Shown in pieces: positions 48,001 through 61,415 of a stretch of 64,000 bases of DNA. The position numbers and the translations under genes are program-made. The notes beneath the pieces were generated by a model that worked only from the letters and a program-made list of their open reading frames with translations, did not search any database and was not told the origin of the DNA. Location: positions 116,285,388-116,349,387 of the forward strand of contig OY829326.1 in assembly GCA_963691655.1 (NCBI GenBank), given 5' to 3'. This DNA comes from Toxonevra muliebris. Lineage: Eukaryota > Arthropoda > Insecta > Diptera > Pallopteridae. The stretch's first letter is position 1. Every line of letters begins with the position of its first letter.

Positions 48001-51000
48001 GCACTGACTCGAGCCTTAGCACAGCATCCGTCTCAACGACGTCGTGCTCCTCTTCTTATACGCACTCATCGGCTGCAGCTGCGGCTGCATTCAATTGGCA
48101 AACACCAGTCATTGGGCAAAATTTACAAGCAGATCTGCAATCTTGGTCTACATCGAATCCAATGTCATTGACCGAAATGTATGGAGGAGGCGGCGGAAAT
48201 GGTAGCAATATTGCTAACATTACCGATACGAATAGCAGCAACAAACGCACTGGGAGTGGTAGCAATTTAACAGCTACAATCTGTGAAACTGTCGGACCGA
48301 ACATCACCCTACCCAATCACTCGACTTCTTCGAGTGGTTTCATTGAATATGCGCGCGTCAAATCCGTTATGAAAACCCTCAAACCAATGCAGGCAGACTG
48401 TGGCAGTAGCAGTGCAAAGCAGTGCGTCGCACCAGCGCTTCCCAAAGATCGCTACCCTGAGGATGAGAATTTATTGACGTCGGAGTATACTCATTTTCAT
48501 CCCATCAAGACTTACGTTGATGGACACACTTTTGATATATGCAGCTCATTAGATAACATCGAGTATGAGCGTTCCGAAAGCGGTTATTTATACTTGGAGG
48601 CAGATAAGTATCTCGAATACACGCGCAACGACAGCTATATGCCAGAAGAGGACGCTGCAAGCGTGGGAGGATTTGCATCGGCTACGCCGCTATACGCTTC
48701 ATCCAACTGCGATGCTGCCAAAGCACGCAACGGCGAAGGCGGCGGCGGCAGTAACTCGAAGAAGAGAAACGATTTTGTAATCAAATTTCGCATACGAAAC
48801 TGTGATGCTGCTTGCCAGACAGTGGACGATGACATTGGTAGGCGCGCGACAACTACGCAATTAGATCAGCGTGCGTTCTCTTTGCTACTCTCAAGCGCCG
48901 CTGCCGCCAACACCACTGGATTCGCTTGCAATGATGCCATTGTAGCGCTCAATAAAGCAGTCGCCGCTGCTGCTAAGGCAACCGCTGAACGTTCGGAAAA
49001 TCGTTGGATGCCAACTGCTACAACATTATCAGCAAATAATGTTATTGGCGTCGGTGGCGATGTTACCGGAAGCACAGATGCTATTGGCGCTATATTTCGC
49101 ACATACGCCTCCTGGACTTCTGCGCAACAAACAGCTACTTTGAATATTGTAGATGATACATGCTGTGATGAGATTGATTGCTGTGCTAATGCCGCTGCAG
49201 TTAACACGTCGGTCAATGATGATGGCGACGATGATGTGACAAATGAATTGTGCAACACTACTACACTCGAGAGGCAATGGTCGATGCATGAGATTGGCAA
49301 ACGGTGCCAATTGGCCGGGCACGGCACAACAGGTACCAGCAGCAACAACAGCAACACTCAAATCGCAGCAGCGCACGGTATTGCTGGCGCTACTAACACC
49401 ACCACGACACATACATTGTGGAGCATGTGCGCCGCATGCAATAGTGAACTGAAATCGATACCTGCCAATCGACTGTTGCGTGACGAACTCCAACAGGAGG
49501 CTGACGAAATAATGAGTGATCTTAAGTATATGCAAGATTTGTATATTGGACGGGCAGCTGATGACGATAGCGACGATGCAGTTAGCGGTGGTAGTGGTAG
49601 TAATTGGGATGCTGACGATGATGCGGATGCAGAAGATAATATAGTGGGGAATGAAAGAAAAACTGTTCGTAGAACAGCGATGGCAGCTAAGGATATGGCT
49701 AAGATGGAGGATGATGACAGCAATAATTATCTACAACAGCAGCAGCCACATACACATGTGGTGCTGCAGAAAGTGAATCGACTTATTGCCGATTTGTTGC
49801 GTCCCGAGAATGCTGATAGGAATTCGGGAACCGAAGATGCCGCTGGATCTGCTGCGCCTCAGAGGCAGCAATTTAGTGGGGGTGGCGGAGGTGGAGGCCG
49901 AAGTATTGGCAGTTTATGGTATGACCAGCGCAATGAAGGTAGCATTTGGCAATCGACGAATTGTGAAGTTTCCTCTGGCGGTGGCTGCACCAACAACAAT
50001 AACAACAACTACTGCTCCTCCAGCAATGCGGCTGCACTGAAACCAATCGAGCTCTTGCGCCATTTCAATGTTGAGCCATCTGATGCAAACTCTTTGCAAG
50101 CCGAAGGTGATAAATTCTTATCACAGCTCAGTTGGGAGCATGATAATTTAGCGGAAATATGGGAGAAGAATACACCGCCGCCGCCACCAATGGAGGCGCA
50201 AATAGCTGATACCACAGAAAACGGCAATGTCGTTGTCGAAACTGACGACGAAAAGAACAAAATGACAATTGCAGATAAAAATGAAAAAAATCTGAAAGTC
50301 ACTTTAGCAGCTGCTGTGGCTGCCAGGCAGACAACACCCGAAAGCGATAACAATAATGCAACAATCGGTGACGCCGCACCTTCAGTCGCTTCCACCACCT
50401 CCACGAACACCAATATGTCCACCGCTTGCTTTTGTCCAACACAAAGTATCCCCACTGCTGCCGCTGCTGCTGCATACAAACGCGTGCAACAATTTCTAAA
50501 CTCAAATGGTTGCGCGACTAACGCAAACAGCGCCGCTGGAGCCAAACTAAAAGTGGCAAACCGCAAACGTCGTCATTCAGCTTCACAAAACTATTTTCAT
50601 TTACCTGCGAACACTATCGACGCCACTGCTGCCGCTATCAATGCCACCACATACTCATCCAACAACAACAATGTTGATTTAGCCGACTTGAATCGCTTCA
50701 GCTTAACCGTGATCACATCAAATAATCAGCACACCGCAACAGCCACGGGTACAGCTTTAGTTTTCGATGATATTGATGGCGGCGATTGCAATCTACAAAA
50801 ATATATGCATCCATCAACGTGGCTGCAGTGTCGTCGACAAGATTTGGCAAAGAAACTACAACGCAAGGCAAATGCTGCTTTCGATGATATAATGTGCGAT
50901 GATGCCATTTGTCGACATGACGGTGAAACTGAAGGTGAAGTAGATGAAGCAGCAGACAACATAGGCCACATTGGATTGATGCAGCAGCCCACAATTATCA

Positions 51001-51158
51001 CTTGCAAATACTGGACAACAATTGAGCCGCCGCCAACCGCGATGATGACGACAGCCAATGATATAAACATCAATGGCGCAAAACTAGCATGCATTATCGA
51101 TAAGAATGCATCAATATTGAACCATGTCACAATGGTGACACGCCCATTAACGCGTTAA
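45098..51158 (+). CDS. KIAA0232: KIAA0232 (DUF4603) family protein, ~1908 aa
   Basis: Four coding exons join in phase: 45098-45271, 45424-45540, 45607-46333 and 46450-51158 (introns of 152, 66 and 116 nt; donors GTAATT, GTTAGT, GTAATA). I recognise the vertebrate KIAA0232 pattern: a helical N-terminal block ISDWLVSRLEQLG with IYTRLLLSLL (residues 15-43), AVQCL then IETIENLVDELCEKLKDIE (about 84-116), RYFRAFPALSKEM with LWRKS (about 218-240), SFWDTDFEGCWEMGRDL (near 378), TYVDGHTFDI (near 1027) and a basic end segment WLQCRRQDLAKKLQRKA (near 1793). Between them lie insect-type low-complexity tracts: His-rich (about 157-190), Gln, Ala, Ser, Gly and Asn runs. There is no signal peptide or membrane segment. 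The vertebrate protein is about 1,400 residues, so this one is longer through repeats. Molecular function is not established in any species I know. The start is the first ATG after a probable acceptor; an additional N-terminal exon cannot be excluded. Confidence 0.85.
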
Positions 51159-52775
51159 ATATAATGTATATGTAGTGAGGAGAATATATGTATAAAATTT
51201 TAGGGGAAAAAAACTTTACAAGTATACAAAAATTTACACATATTTCTTAAGAAGCAAAACAGCTAAACAGAAGAAAATTAATTGGAAAGGGCGAGGTGAG
51301 GTATAAAAAAAAGTATGTATGCTGATTGTTATTGTAATTACGGTCTTGGTTAATTCTAGTTTTAAAGCTAAAAACAAATATTTTTGATATTACTACTAAC
51401 TAATATCCTCCGGTACTAACCATATGCATACTTCCTTCCTGCCTCGTTCCATAGCTCGTTAACCGCTGCTTCAAACACTTAATTTCTTTTTAAGAAATCA
51501 CTTCAACACAATTCAAGTACCGTACCCTCTATTTAAACAAGCAAACAAACGGCAACCATTCAAATTTAACAACATAAATTCTAATATGATTTATAGTTTC
51601 TCTTTCATTAGCTTTTGTTAAATGTTGCAATTTATATACACATATACACAAATACACCCAACAAACACACATACAATTACGTTACGTCTTAATTTCCGCT
51701 TTTCCTTTATTCTCAATTTAACTTTTTATTTCTCGGTTTTCCATGATTTTTGTTAGTAAATATGTATTTATTTATTCCTTTATACTGATTTCTGTTTCTT
51801 TCTTCAAAAACATTCAATTCACATGCAAAATCACATAAAAAACACACAAAATTGTAATTCAATGCATGTAAAAATTTGCAGAATTCAGTTAGAGCAGTTA
51901 ACGAAAATTTAAAAAAGTTCAATACCAAAACCAACAGCAAAAAACTATTCTAAACTAAAAATTTTCCTCATTTTGTAGTGTGAATTGTTTTTTAAAATAA
52001 GTTAGTAAAAGCAAAAGAAAAAATACAAATAAGAAAATGAAACAAAAAAACAAAAAAAAAATTATTTTAAAAAACTGTAATTATATAATTTTTTGATTTC
52101 TATTAAAATTATTACTTAAGCATTGTGTAATTTCGTTTGGTAAACCAATTGGAGAAAGAAAAGGAAACAGCAAGTTATTCCTTCCCTGCAGCCGACCTAC
52201 AGACGACAGACGTGTTGTGTCGCTTATGAAATGAAAAATGTTCACATTTTAAGCTGAAAAGTTTAAGGAAATTAATTTTTCTAATTATATTCTATATGTA
52301 TAATATGTGCTTTTGAGTATTGATACAAAAGAAAAAACAAAAAGAAAATGATTCTATATATATGATTATATATTAAAACTAAAAAAAAAACACTAAATAT
52401 GTATGCAAAGTATATAAATATACATACAAACAAAGGAACACATTTTCGGAAGGAAGGCAAATAAAATTTAAAATACAAACACATACGTATTAATTAATTA
52501 TCAAATAAAAACAAAAAAAAAGGAAAAATTCATATACATATGTACATATGTGAAATTTATAAAATCTTTTGTATATGTTTATTATTTTTATTATTATTAT
52601 TATTTTTTTTTTTTTTTTTTTTTTGGTGTATTAGTTTGGTTTAAAAAAAAAGCGGAAATTGTTATTATTTCTTCAGTTTTCATATATATATATATATATA
52701 AATATCTATTCAGCAAATAGATTTAATAAAACTTCACCTTTAAAACTATAATACAAAACGAAAAAAAAAAATAAA
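51159..52775 (+). other. Probable 3' untranslated region
   Basis: AT-rich sequence without coding frames follows the stop codon. Several AATAAA motifs occur (for example AATAAA at 52725-52730 and near 52771), but the true cleavage site cannot be chosen by eye; the UTR could be much shorter or longer. A 24-base-class T run lies at 52601-52624 and a TA microsatellite at 52684-52700. Confidence 0.35.
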
Positions 52776-55700
52776 ATATTAAAAATTGTGGTTTTCTAAG
52801 CTAAGCGTGCATGGGCGCTGATACTCATTATGGCTCGTTTGAATATTAAATCGAATTGACCATTTTCAAAGTGAATTTTGGCAGCTGTCTCTCTCTTTCT
52901 CTCTCTCTAAACATGTATGTTTATCTTTTAATAGTTGTTTATGTATTTAATGCAATAATCGAAATGTTTTTGAAAAAGCTTTTAAAAAGTGCAACAAAAC
53001 CAATAAAATAAAAATTTGCAATATGCAATACATCTCACTCAGCTTATGCGCTTCCTTTGAATGTCGAACGCAAAATGTTCCTAAAGGTAAAGCACGGGTG
53101 GAGTTGGTATAGGGTGTATACATTATCGATTACAAACACGTATGTGTATGTGTGTATATGAAAAGTAAGTAAATATTAAAGAGAGAGAACACACAGAAAG
53201 AAACAACAATTTATAATTGCATGGTTATATTGGTGTTCGTTGTTCGACGAACACAAAACATTTTCTCTCGTGCTCAGTCGAGGTGGTTACATTGAGTTTG
53301 TTGCAGAGTTGCTTACTGTTTTGTAAATAAACTCATTGCCGCCTTAAAAATTCGGTGTGCAATACATCGAGCATATCGTGTTCGGTGTGAGAGTGAGCGA
53401 AGACTTTCTCTCTGTGTTCGCTGCATTAACAATTTCATGGTGTTCGCCGAGCATACTTTCAATATAAGCATAGCTTAAGTTTAAATTATGAAAACTAAGA
53501 TTGTAGTAATTTGGCGAGAGCGCTGGTGGCGGCAGATTCTCTCATACACTACACTCTCACTAGCTTCTATTACCTCTCTACTGCAATGGCCTTCGACCAG
53601 CTCGTACGGGCTGCACATCCTTAACCAAAGCAATCGTTTAACACCTAAATGGTAGAATTAAGAGTGTTTACAATACGCGTTTGTCTCATGATTTAAACCT
53701 TGTTAAATATATTTTGTACTTGTACTAATAGTATAAAAATAATAAAAGAGAATGCGTTTTACGACCAGGTTCTATGTCTTTAGTTTTCATTCAATTATAA
53801 ATTGTATTTCGCAGTAGGAACGTTACTAATACTCTTCCATTTCAAGAATATTGAAGAGAAAAACTTTGAAAATAGCATTAAATAAAAATGTAGTAATTGT
53901 TATTTATTAATTGGCTTTAAAGTGCATAGAGGTAGAATAAATATGCTCTTTCAATTTACCAATCACAGTCGTTCATGGTTTCCATTATTTAGAAAAGAGT
54001 AAAATTCATAATTCTGAATATGCGTTATGAAAATATATAATTTTTTTTTATTTGATCAGAATTTTTTTTTTATTATTTCACTTCCATAAACAAAAATGTC
54101 TGTAAAAAAAATTTATGTATGAAAAATAAGTACTTCAAATGAAGACGAAGAGTAAACTGTTTGCAACAATGTTGTTACTCTACTAGTCAAAAAGAATAAT
54201 ACAAAACAAAATGAGTAATATTAATAACATTGTTATTAATTCGACCCTCCCCCCTTTCTCCTCCTCCGACCGCTTTGTTACCATAGAAAACCACAATTTT
54301 TAGTAATTGTAACTGAAATAAAATTAAAAAACCAGTAAAGAACAAAGACCGTAAAGCGAACATTTACATTTGTACTATTGAAAGCTAAAAACAATACAAA
54401 AAATTGTATGACAAAGAATATTTTAGGATTTTGTCACACGGCGGTTTTTTGGTGCAATGAATCACATTGCAAGTGACGTAATTATTATATTTTTGTTTTC
54501 TTGTTTAATTTCTCTTAATAAATTCCTAACTACATTTTTTTTTTTTTCATAGAATAAAAATAAATTTATTAACTTTAAATATATACATAAAAAAAAATTA
54601 TATATTTTTAAAATAGCAAAATAAGCTCTCTTTTCATGTATTGTCTTATGTTTTTATAACTTTGTTTTCGTTTCTATTTGTTGTTTAAAATTTGTAGTTA
54701 GTCTCTTGACATATACATTTATGTTTTTGTTATCTAAAAGTTTACGGGCAAAAAAAAAAATCTCTTGTAAGATGACAATGAGTTGAAATTCAAGTTCGAT
54801 GTTGAAATTGTAATTGTAATGCTGTTTTGCATACAATTCAATGATGAATTTCGAAAAGTGCACATCCCTTTTCAAAAATTTTCATTCAATTATAATCGAA
54901 GTCCGATCCTGATATATTACATCTAATTCTTTGTTTTGTTATATGGTATGTGAAAGATGTGCATACAAAATTCAACTCCTCTTGAATTAATTAATTTTTA
55001 ATACTACCTATTATTTGAAAAGAAAAGTGTTTCAAAATTTTGAATAACGAAAAAAAAAAAATTTAAGTTTATAACTCAATAATTTTGTTTAATTTTCCAT
55101 ATGCGAAGTTAAAGAAAAAGAAAAATATTCTGTTTTGTTCTGTTTACTTGTAAAATATATATTAAAATAAAAGAAATTATGTAAATTATAAATTATAGTA
55201 GTAAAAGTATTTAAGAAAGTAACTACTATAATTTTGAAAACATAAACGTAAAAGTAAAAATTTATAGAACATGAAAAAAAAAAATTTCTCTGGTAAAAAT
55301 CTTTGAGAAAACACACATGAAGAAAAAAAAAAACCATTCAAGCAAAATTAAAAATGGTAGCTTACATGCAAATCACAGGGCTTCTCAAACGGCATACGAC
55401 GTCAACACATTTGGAGATTTTTCATTTTAAATTTTATAAAATCTCCAACATCCAATAAAATTTTGTATAAATTGAATGAATTAAATTATAAATAGCAAAA
55501 ATGAAAAATGTGAATAAACTATCAATAAAACGATGTCAATGTCTTTTGCCACCATGAACTAATCATATTAATAAAGATAGTAATTTCATTTCAGTGCTTA
55601 CAAGCTACAGTGCATATAGTCTCAGAGTGAACTCTCTGGCAACATGTACTAATAATAGAAATAAATAAATTTCAATGATTTTCAAACTTTAGTACATACA

Positions 55701-58700
55701 TACAGAGCATACTTTCTGAACGTTGCACTCATATTTTAAAAGGCTTTCTGTTTGTTCGTTCTAATTTAACATTTGTTTTCCCTTTCTCGTATGAATAGAA
55801 ATTCAAAATGAAAATTAAACAGAAGTAAAAATAGTTAAAACTTCTTATTCTGTACATTGTAATAAATAAATAATTACATTTGTAGCGGATGTGTGTAAAG
55901 TATATACGAATATTTTTTGTTTATGCAAAATAATTATATAGTAGCAGTGGTGGATTCATCTGAAGAATGGTTCTTCTACGGATTAAACTCCCAATCTGAA
56001 ATGAATGGAATGATGCTAAGCCACATTTTTGTGAGTGACATTGTGTTTTCCACTACTGCACATAATATAAATAAGAAACAAACATAAACACCCGTACATC
56101 CTAAAGAAATCTAAAACGAACAGAAAACTATAAAACTAAAATTTTTGTAAAATAGTAAATTTAAATTGTTAAGCAAGAAATGAAATAAAATGTATGGGAA
56201 TCGCAACAGTAACAGCAACAAAAAATAACAAAAAACTGAAGCCGAAAAAAAATATACATATATAATTGTATTTAAAAGTCCAAATAAAAATTAGTACGCA
56301 CTATTCACTCCTCCTTAGTTTTCACTTCCTGCCCCTCCGCCGCCCTTCCTCTCCTTTTTAACATAGTTCATTCGTATAGGTCACAGTTTTGTTCAGAGCA
56401 TCAGTACTCATATATTAAATTAATATGTATTTTGTTCCATATAATAATTAAACCCACAGAATTGCACACAATTCAGAAAACGAAATGAAGCCAGTCGGAA
56501 ATAGAAAAATTTCACATTATTATTAAAAAGTTGATATTTATACTTGCGCAAATTGTAAATCAACAATAATGATTGGGCAATTGTGAGCTTGCCAAACGAT
56601 ATTTTGTTTTTGCATGTGAACTGCACGATTTTGACTTTCTTAACTCATGTTGGCCCTCTTTAAATATAATTGAATATCAATCGTTGCACCAGGTATTACC
56701 AATAGACTGGTTAAAGGAGCCCATGAGATTAAATTTATTAATTTAGCTGATATAACTATCGATTCTTAAAGCATGTGTTTGGTGGGCGGTAAGACAATGA
56801 AAGCTTAAAGCTCGTTACTTTCTCTTAAGTCTCTGGGCGCAACTTCATAATTATAAGCAACTAAGCAATTATAGAACTTCCAATACAATGAAGGTAGCTT
56901 CAAGCTCTCGACAGTTGCTTTGTATTTACTATTACTATGTATTTTCATAATATTATTCATCGAAAATATTGTTAGTAGTATTCTGGTTTTCCGACTAGGT
57001 ATCCACACTCACACAACACATACATAAATATAAATAAATATTATTTTCAATACATGTAAAACCTCCGTAGCAAATGTAACTATAATAATAAATACAAAAT
57101 AAACGAAATATATTTATAATTTATTATGTACAATTAAACAAACAAACAAATTACAATATACATATGCCTAACATTTAATAGCAACTTTATAATTTTATTA
57201 TTAATATTGCGCTAGCCTAATGCTAATAATTCAATAAAAACAAACACATACACACAGTAAATAAAAATATTAATAATTAAAATTGATGCTAATGAACGAA
57301 ATTTTACAAATAAAGTAATATAAAAAAAATATATATATATATATATTTTTTTCACTTTTTAAATCAATGTATAAATTTTGAAAAATATTCTATATTTATC
57401 AATAATTTATATAATGAATTAGAAAAGTAAAAGCACAGGCGTATGATGAAATTCACTTTCACATGAAATGGAAAATAGAATAAACTCTAAAATAAAATTT
57501 TAAATTTGAAAAGTTCAACCTTTTTTCGTTTGAAAGTAAACCGCAGCATATGTCTGAGAAATACTAATAAAATAAATACACAAATAATTAGTTTATAATA
57601 ATTAAAGTATGAAAATTGTATATATTTAGATACAAATGAAAAACTTGTAATGAAAATAAACAAAAACTATTTGTATGCGTTGTATAAATTTGAAGCAAAA
57701 AAACACAAAGAAAGAAAATGCAAAAAATAAAAAAATTTCAATCGTATTTTTTATGTACACGGATATGGAAATTTGTTAAAAGAATATCCGTTACATGCGT
57801 ATATATGTACAGATCTTGAGATATACATGCGTGCATATACAGACAGGCACATATGTACACACTCTTATATATATATGTATGTATAAATATAGTATATGCA
57901 AGTAGTGGCCAAATTTTTAAGTTATACTTTAACTGCAACGTTGAAAAAAAAATTATCAAAAATGTATAAAATTATTTTTTTTTTTTTCTTATAATTTTGT
58001 TTTTTTTTTTATATATATATGTATATATAGGCATATATTAATATTTATATAGATGACAATTCGCTCATATTCAAAAATATTGTCAAAGAATTAAAATTCT
58101 TTATTAATACCTACATAAATTTTTTTATGCAGCTGAGTTGTGTTATTAAATTTTGTGTCAATGTGTAACTTTATTGAAAAAAATTAAAAAAGAAAAATAA
58201 TAAATTAAAAAAAAAAAACGAAAAAAAAATTAGCTTATAAGTAAAGTAAAAAATTAAAAAAATAAACAAATTGCAATAATTTGTCAATGAAATGAAAAAA
58301 ATTAATAAACACAAAAGAATAAATAAAAAAAAAAATATTTCTCACATACATAAAAAGAAGTAAGAGGCACGAAAGCTCTTTAATAAATTATAAAAAACAA
58401 AAATTATAAACAAAATTAATAATAATAAACTCACTTTCTTTTTTGCAATTTATCATGCTGAAGTTTTGAATTGCACTTTCGTTTGGAATTGTATACAAAA
58501 AACAGCACACAGCTCAGCTGTGTTCCAATCTTGATTTCGAACGAAAGTGTATTTCCGAATATGTGCTCATGTCAAATTGATTTTAACTTTAAAAAATTAA
58601 TAATAATTAAAAAATGTACACTTTCTTTTTTTCTACTAACGTCAAATTGATTTCTCTTGTTTAAATGAATAATAATAAAAAAGCGTCTATAAGAAAGAAA

Positions 58701-60660
58701 TTAAAAAAAATAATAATAATAATAAATGATGAATTGGACCTTCGGTCATAATGGGTGCGAAGAGTGTCCGTTAAGACTCGTTTTCTTTTTGCAAATTGAT
58801 TTTTCTCATTTAATTTTTTATAACAAAAATTTAAAAATATTTTCCCCCTGACTAACTAGGCATATTTCCTAATAATTTCACATTACAGTAATTTCGAAAC
58901 ATTGAAAAAAAAACTACCCACAAAAAAACTGAAAATTACCCAGAAAAAGTCAAAAATCATTAAAAAAAAATCAATTTAGACTTGCGGAAGAGAAGGAAGG
59001 TATTTGTGCCTTTTTCGAAAATTAATATAAAAATTAAATAACATAATAATAAATGATAATAAAAATTCACTTGCAGTTCATTGGTAAATTACAAAGAAGC
59101 AAAAGAAAAAAAAAAAATCAAATCAAATTAAAAAAATGGATAATTTCTAGTATAAAAAGTAAAACTAAAAAAGCGCGTATATTAAAAATTATTTTCAATA
59201 TTTATTATTTTTTGCGCATACAAAAAAAAAAAAAACAAAAAAACAAAACAAAAATTAAAGTAACAAAAAAATTCATAAAACATTTACTTTCACTAAATAA
59301 GTTTCCAAACAAAATTTTTGAAAACAAACAAAAACAAATTCAACAATACAGTAACAAAAATAAAGCAGCATCTCAAAACAAACAAAAAGAGGCAAAAAAC
59401 AGCAGCACAGTTTTGAAAGTACTTGCAATTAATAATGACTTAAAATGCAGGCGAAATTTATAATCAAATGTTAATAATAATATTGAAGATTAGAGCCATT
59501 ATTAACTGCAAGTAAAAACAACACCTCACACATCAATATTTTTTTTTTTTTTTTTTTAGTTTCTCAGTTTTTCTCCCAAAATCATTTCTTTTTTTTTTTT
59601 TTTTTGTGTTTTTCCGTAAATTGCAATTTAAGACACAAAAATTATAAATTTAATTTAAGAATTTGACAAAGTAATTACAAAAACCGTAAAAAAAAACGAA
59701 ACTAAATAAATAAAATAGTGCACAATTCAAAAGCAAACGAAAAATACAAACATATTTAAAAAAAAATATTAAAATTTTGTCAAGTATGAAAAAGATATGC
59801 AAAATCTCAACTCTCAAGCTCTCAACTGTTATAAAATTGTATAATTGGCAAGAAACAAACAATCGAACATTACACAAAATCACATTAAAAATAAAACAAA
59901 AAAGAGTCGAACAATTAAATTGAAAATAAAGTTATGAATTCCATGCCCAAAATTAAGGGAAGAATTCTGAGAAAACAAACAAAAGGCTTTTATTGTTTTA
60001 TTGACACAGATATTTTATAATAGTAAGAAAAATCTACATATAAGCTTATTTTTTGCCGGATATTTCTGCTGTTTTGGCGATTAATAGATAATTTGCATCA
60101 AAAAATCGAATCGATTAAACCTTTTACTTGGTATGGCTAACGCTGTAGTATACTGTTTTTTCGACTCCAAAACCGCATACCGCCTTTTTTACCCAAATAC
60201 CGCGTTTATACTAAGAAAAAATATAAAATTTTGAACGCTACGAAATTCAAATTTATTAATCCCAATGCAAAACGTCTGAGAGAACAATGGCAAGTCGTTG
60301 CGAGTATACTTTTGATATAAGTGGAAACATTGAAGGCGACTCCTATCGCCAAATGTAACTTGGAATATCCATGCGTTGATTTCTATAAATACCTCATAGC
60401 AAAGCCGAAATCGCTTCGCCAAATTTCTTCGAAGAACAAATTCAATACAAATACAGAAGGAGAACGAAGACGATTCAGATGATGCATAAATTGCTTTCCT
60501 TGTTAATTGTCATTGAAAAACATTGATACCGCGAAATATACAGTTTTTTCAAATGGATTTACTTTTTTTGTAAAATTTTTTGGTAGAAATATACAATTTT
60601 TAGTCCGAAAAAAGATACGAGCGTAAGGTATGGCTGATCTTCTTCTATTTCCTTTGCATC
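52776..60660. other. Very AT-rich intergenic DNA with one compositional island
   Basis: No gene is supported; the open frames are Lys/Asn/Phe/Ile-rich chance products (for example 59053-59463). The 53230-53640 segment stands out by higher complexity, repeated TGTTCG/GAGCATA motifs (a TTCGTTGTTCGACGAACA inverted repeat near 53237-53254) and AT-poor runs; it could be a regulatory region or a mobile-element remnant such as an LTR. Elsewhere there are long A/T runs and TA microsatellites (57331-57345, 58010-58028). Confidence 0.4.
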
Positions 60661-60666
60661 AGAGTA

Positions 60667-60924
60667 AAATTCTGTGGCAATAAGGAATAACAGCTAAACT
60701 TAAAAGTCGACTTGAAACCTGTTGCGTATTTTCCATTATAAAACTCAAAATATTGAAAGATCTTACATAATTATTGGAGTTTAATTAATAAAAAACTATA
60801 AAGACTGCTAAATTGCAAAAAAAATTTAAAAACTTCAACATTTTGGGATTTATAATAAAAAATACGCAGCAGGTTTTTATTCGACTTTTGACTTTAGGTG
60901 TTATTCCTTATTGACACAGAATTT
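60667..60924. mobile_element. Foldback MITE (258 bp, ~75-bp arms)
   Basis: The left arm (60667-60741) and the right arm (60850-60924, reversed) match over nearly their whole length, sharing AAATTCTGTG, CAATAAGGAATAACA, AAAAGTCGA, ACCTG and TGCGTATTTT blocks. The loop is about 108 bp. No coding capacity and no clear target duplication. Confidence 0.8.
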
Positions 60925-60947
60925 ACAATTATGTAAATACAGTAGAA

Positions 60948-61000
60948 ACTCGATGCAACATTTTTCTCATTACGTATTCAGTATTTGCGACATTCGCAAA
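60948..61000 (+). other. Solitary pogo-like terminal sequence
   Basis: CAGTAGAAACTCGATGCAAC preceded by TA resembles the left end of pogo/Tigger elements (compare 13388). TTGCGACATT-type motifs repeat after it. No right end was found, so it is probably a truncated element or was disrupted by later insertions. Confidence 0.35.
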
Positions 61001-61415
61001 TTTTGACCTTGATACTTGCGACATTTTTTTTCTTGTCTTTGAATACCGCTTTTTTACTTTGTATTAGACACAATAAAGTTCGGGGAAGTACCGTTCATTT
61101 TATACTGCTAGATATATAGATTAAAAGGGGTGTGACGTACTTCGGCCTTAAGGGATCTATTGTACCCCCGATAGTAACCCGTTTAAAGGTTATCAGACAA
61201 GCCAATCCTGCGGATGAATCTCATGCCCTTATTATGAAATGCGTTCGATATTCGGCTGTAATCGAACGCCCTGATCGAACGAATTTGAGTTTGGTATTAT
61301 GACGTGCTTTCGACAGAGAATAGCGTTATTGTGAATTTCGCTCATTTTGGCTTGTTTACGATAATATATTTCTATCAGCTGTTCGTCATTTTGAAAAATA
61401 AATACGATTAGTATA

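Noticed and set aside
49029..50566. Long minus-strand ORFs of 160-185 codons opposite the large exon
   Set aside because: They are shadows of the biased codon use in the KIAA0232-like coding exon; no matching features.
59053..59463. 136-codon Lys/Asn/Gln-rich ORF
   Set aside because: Composition is exactly that of A-rich DNA; no motif and no splice or promoter context.
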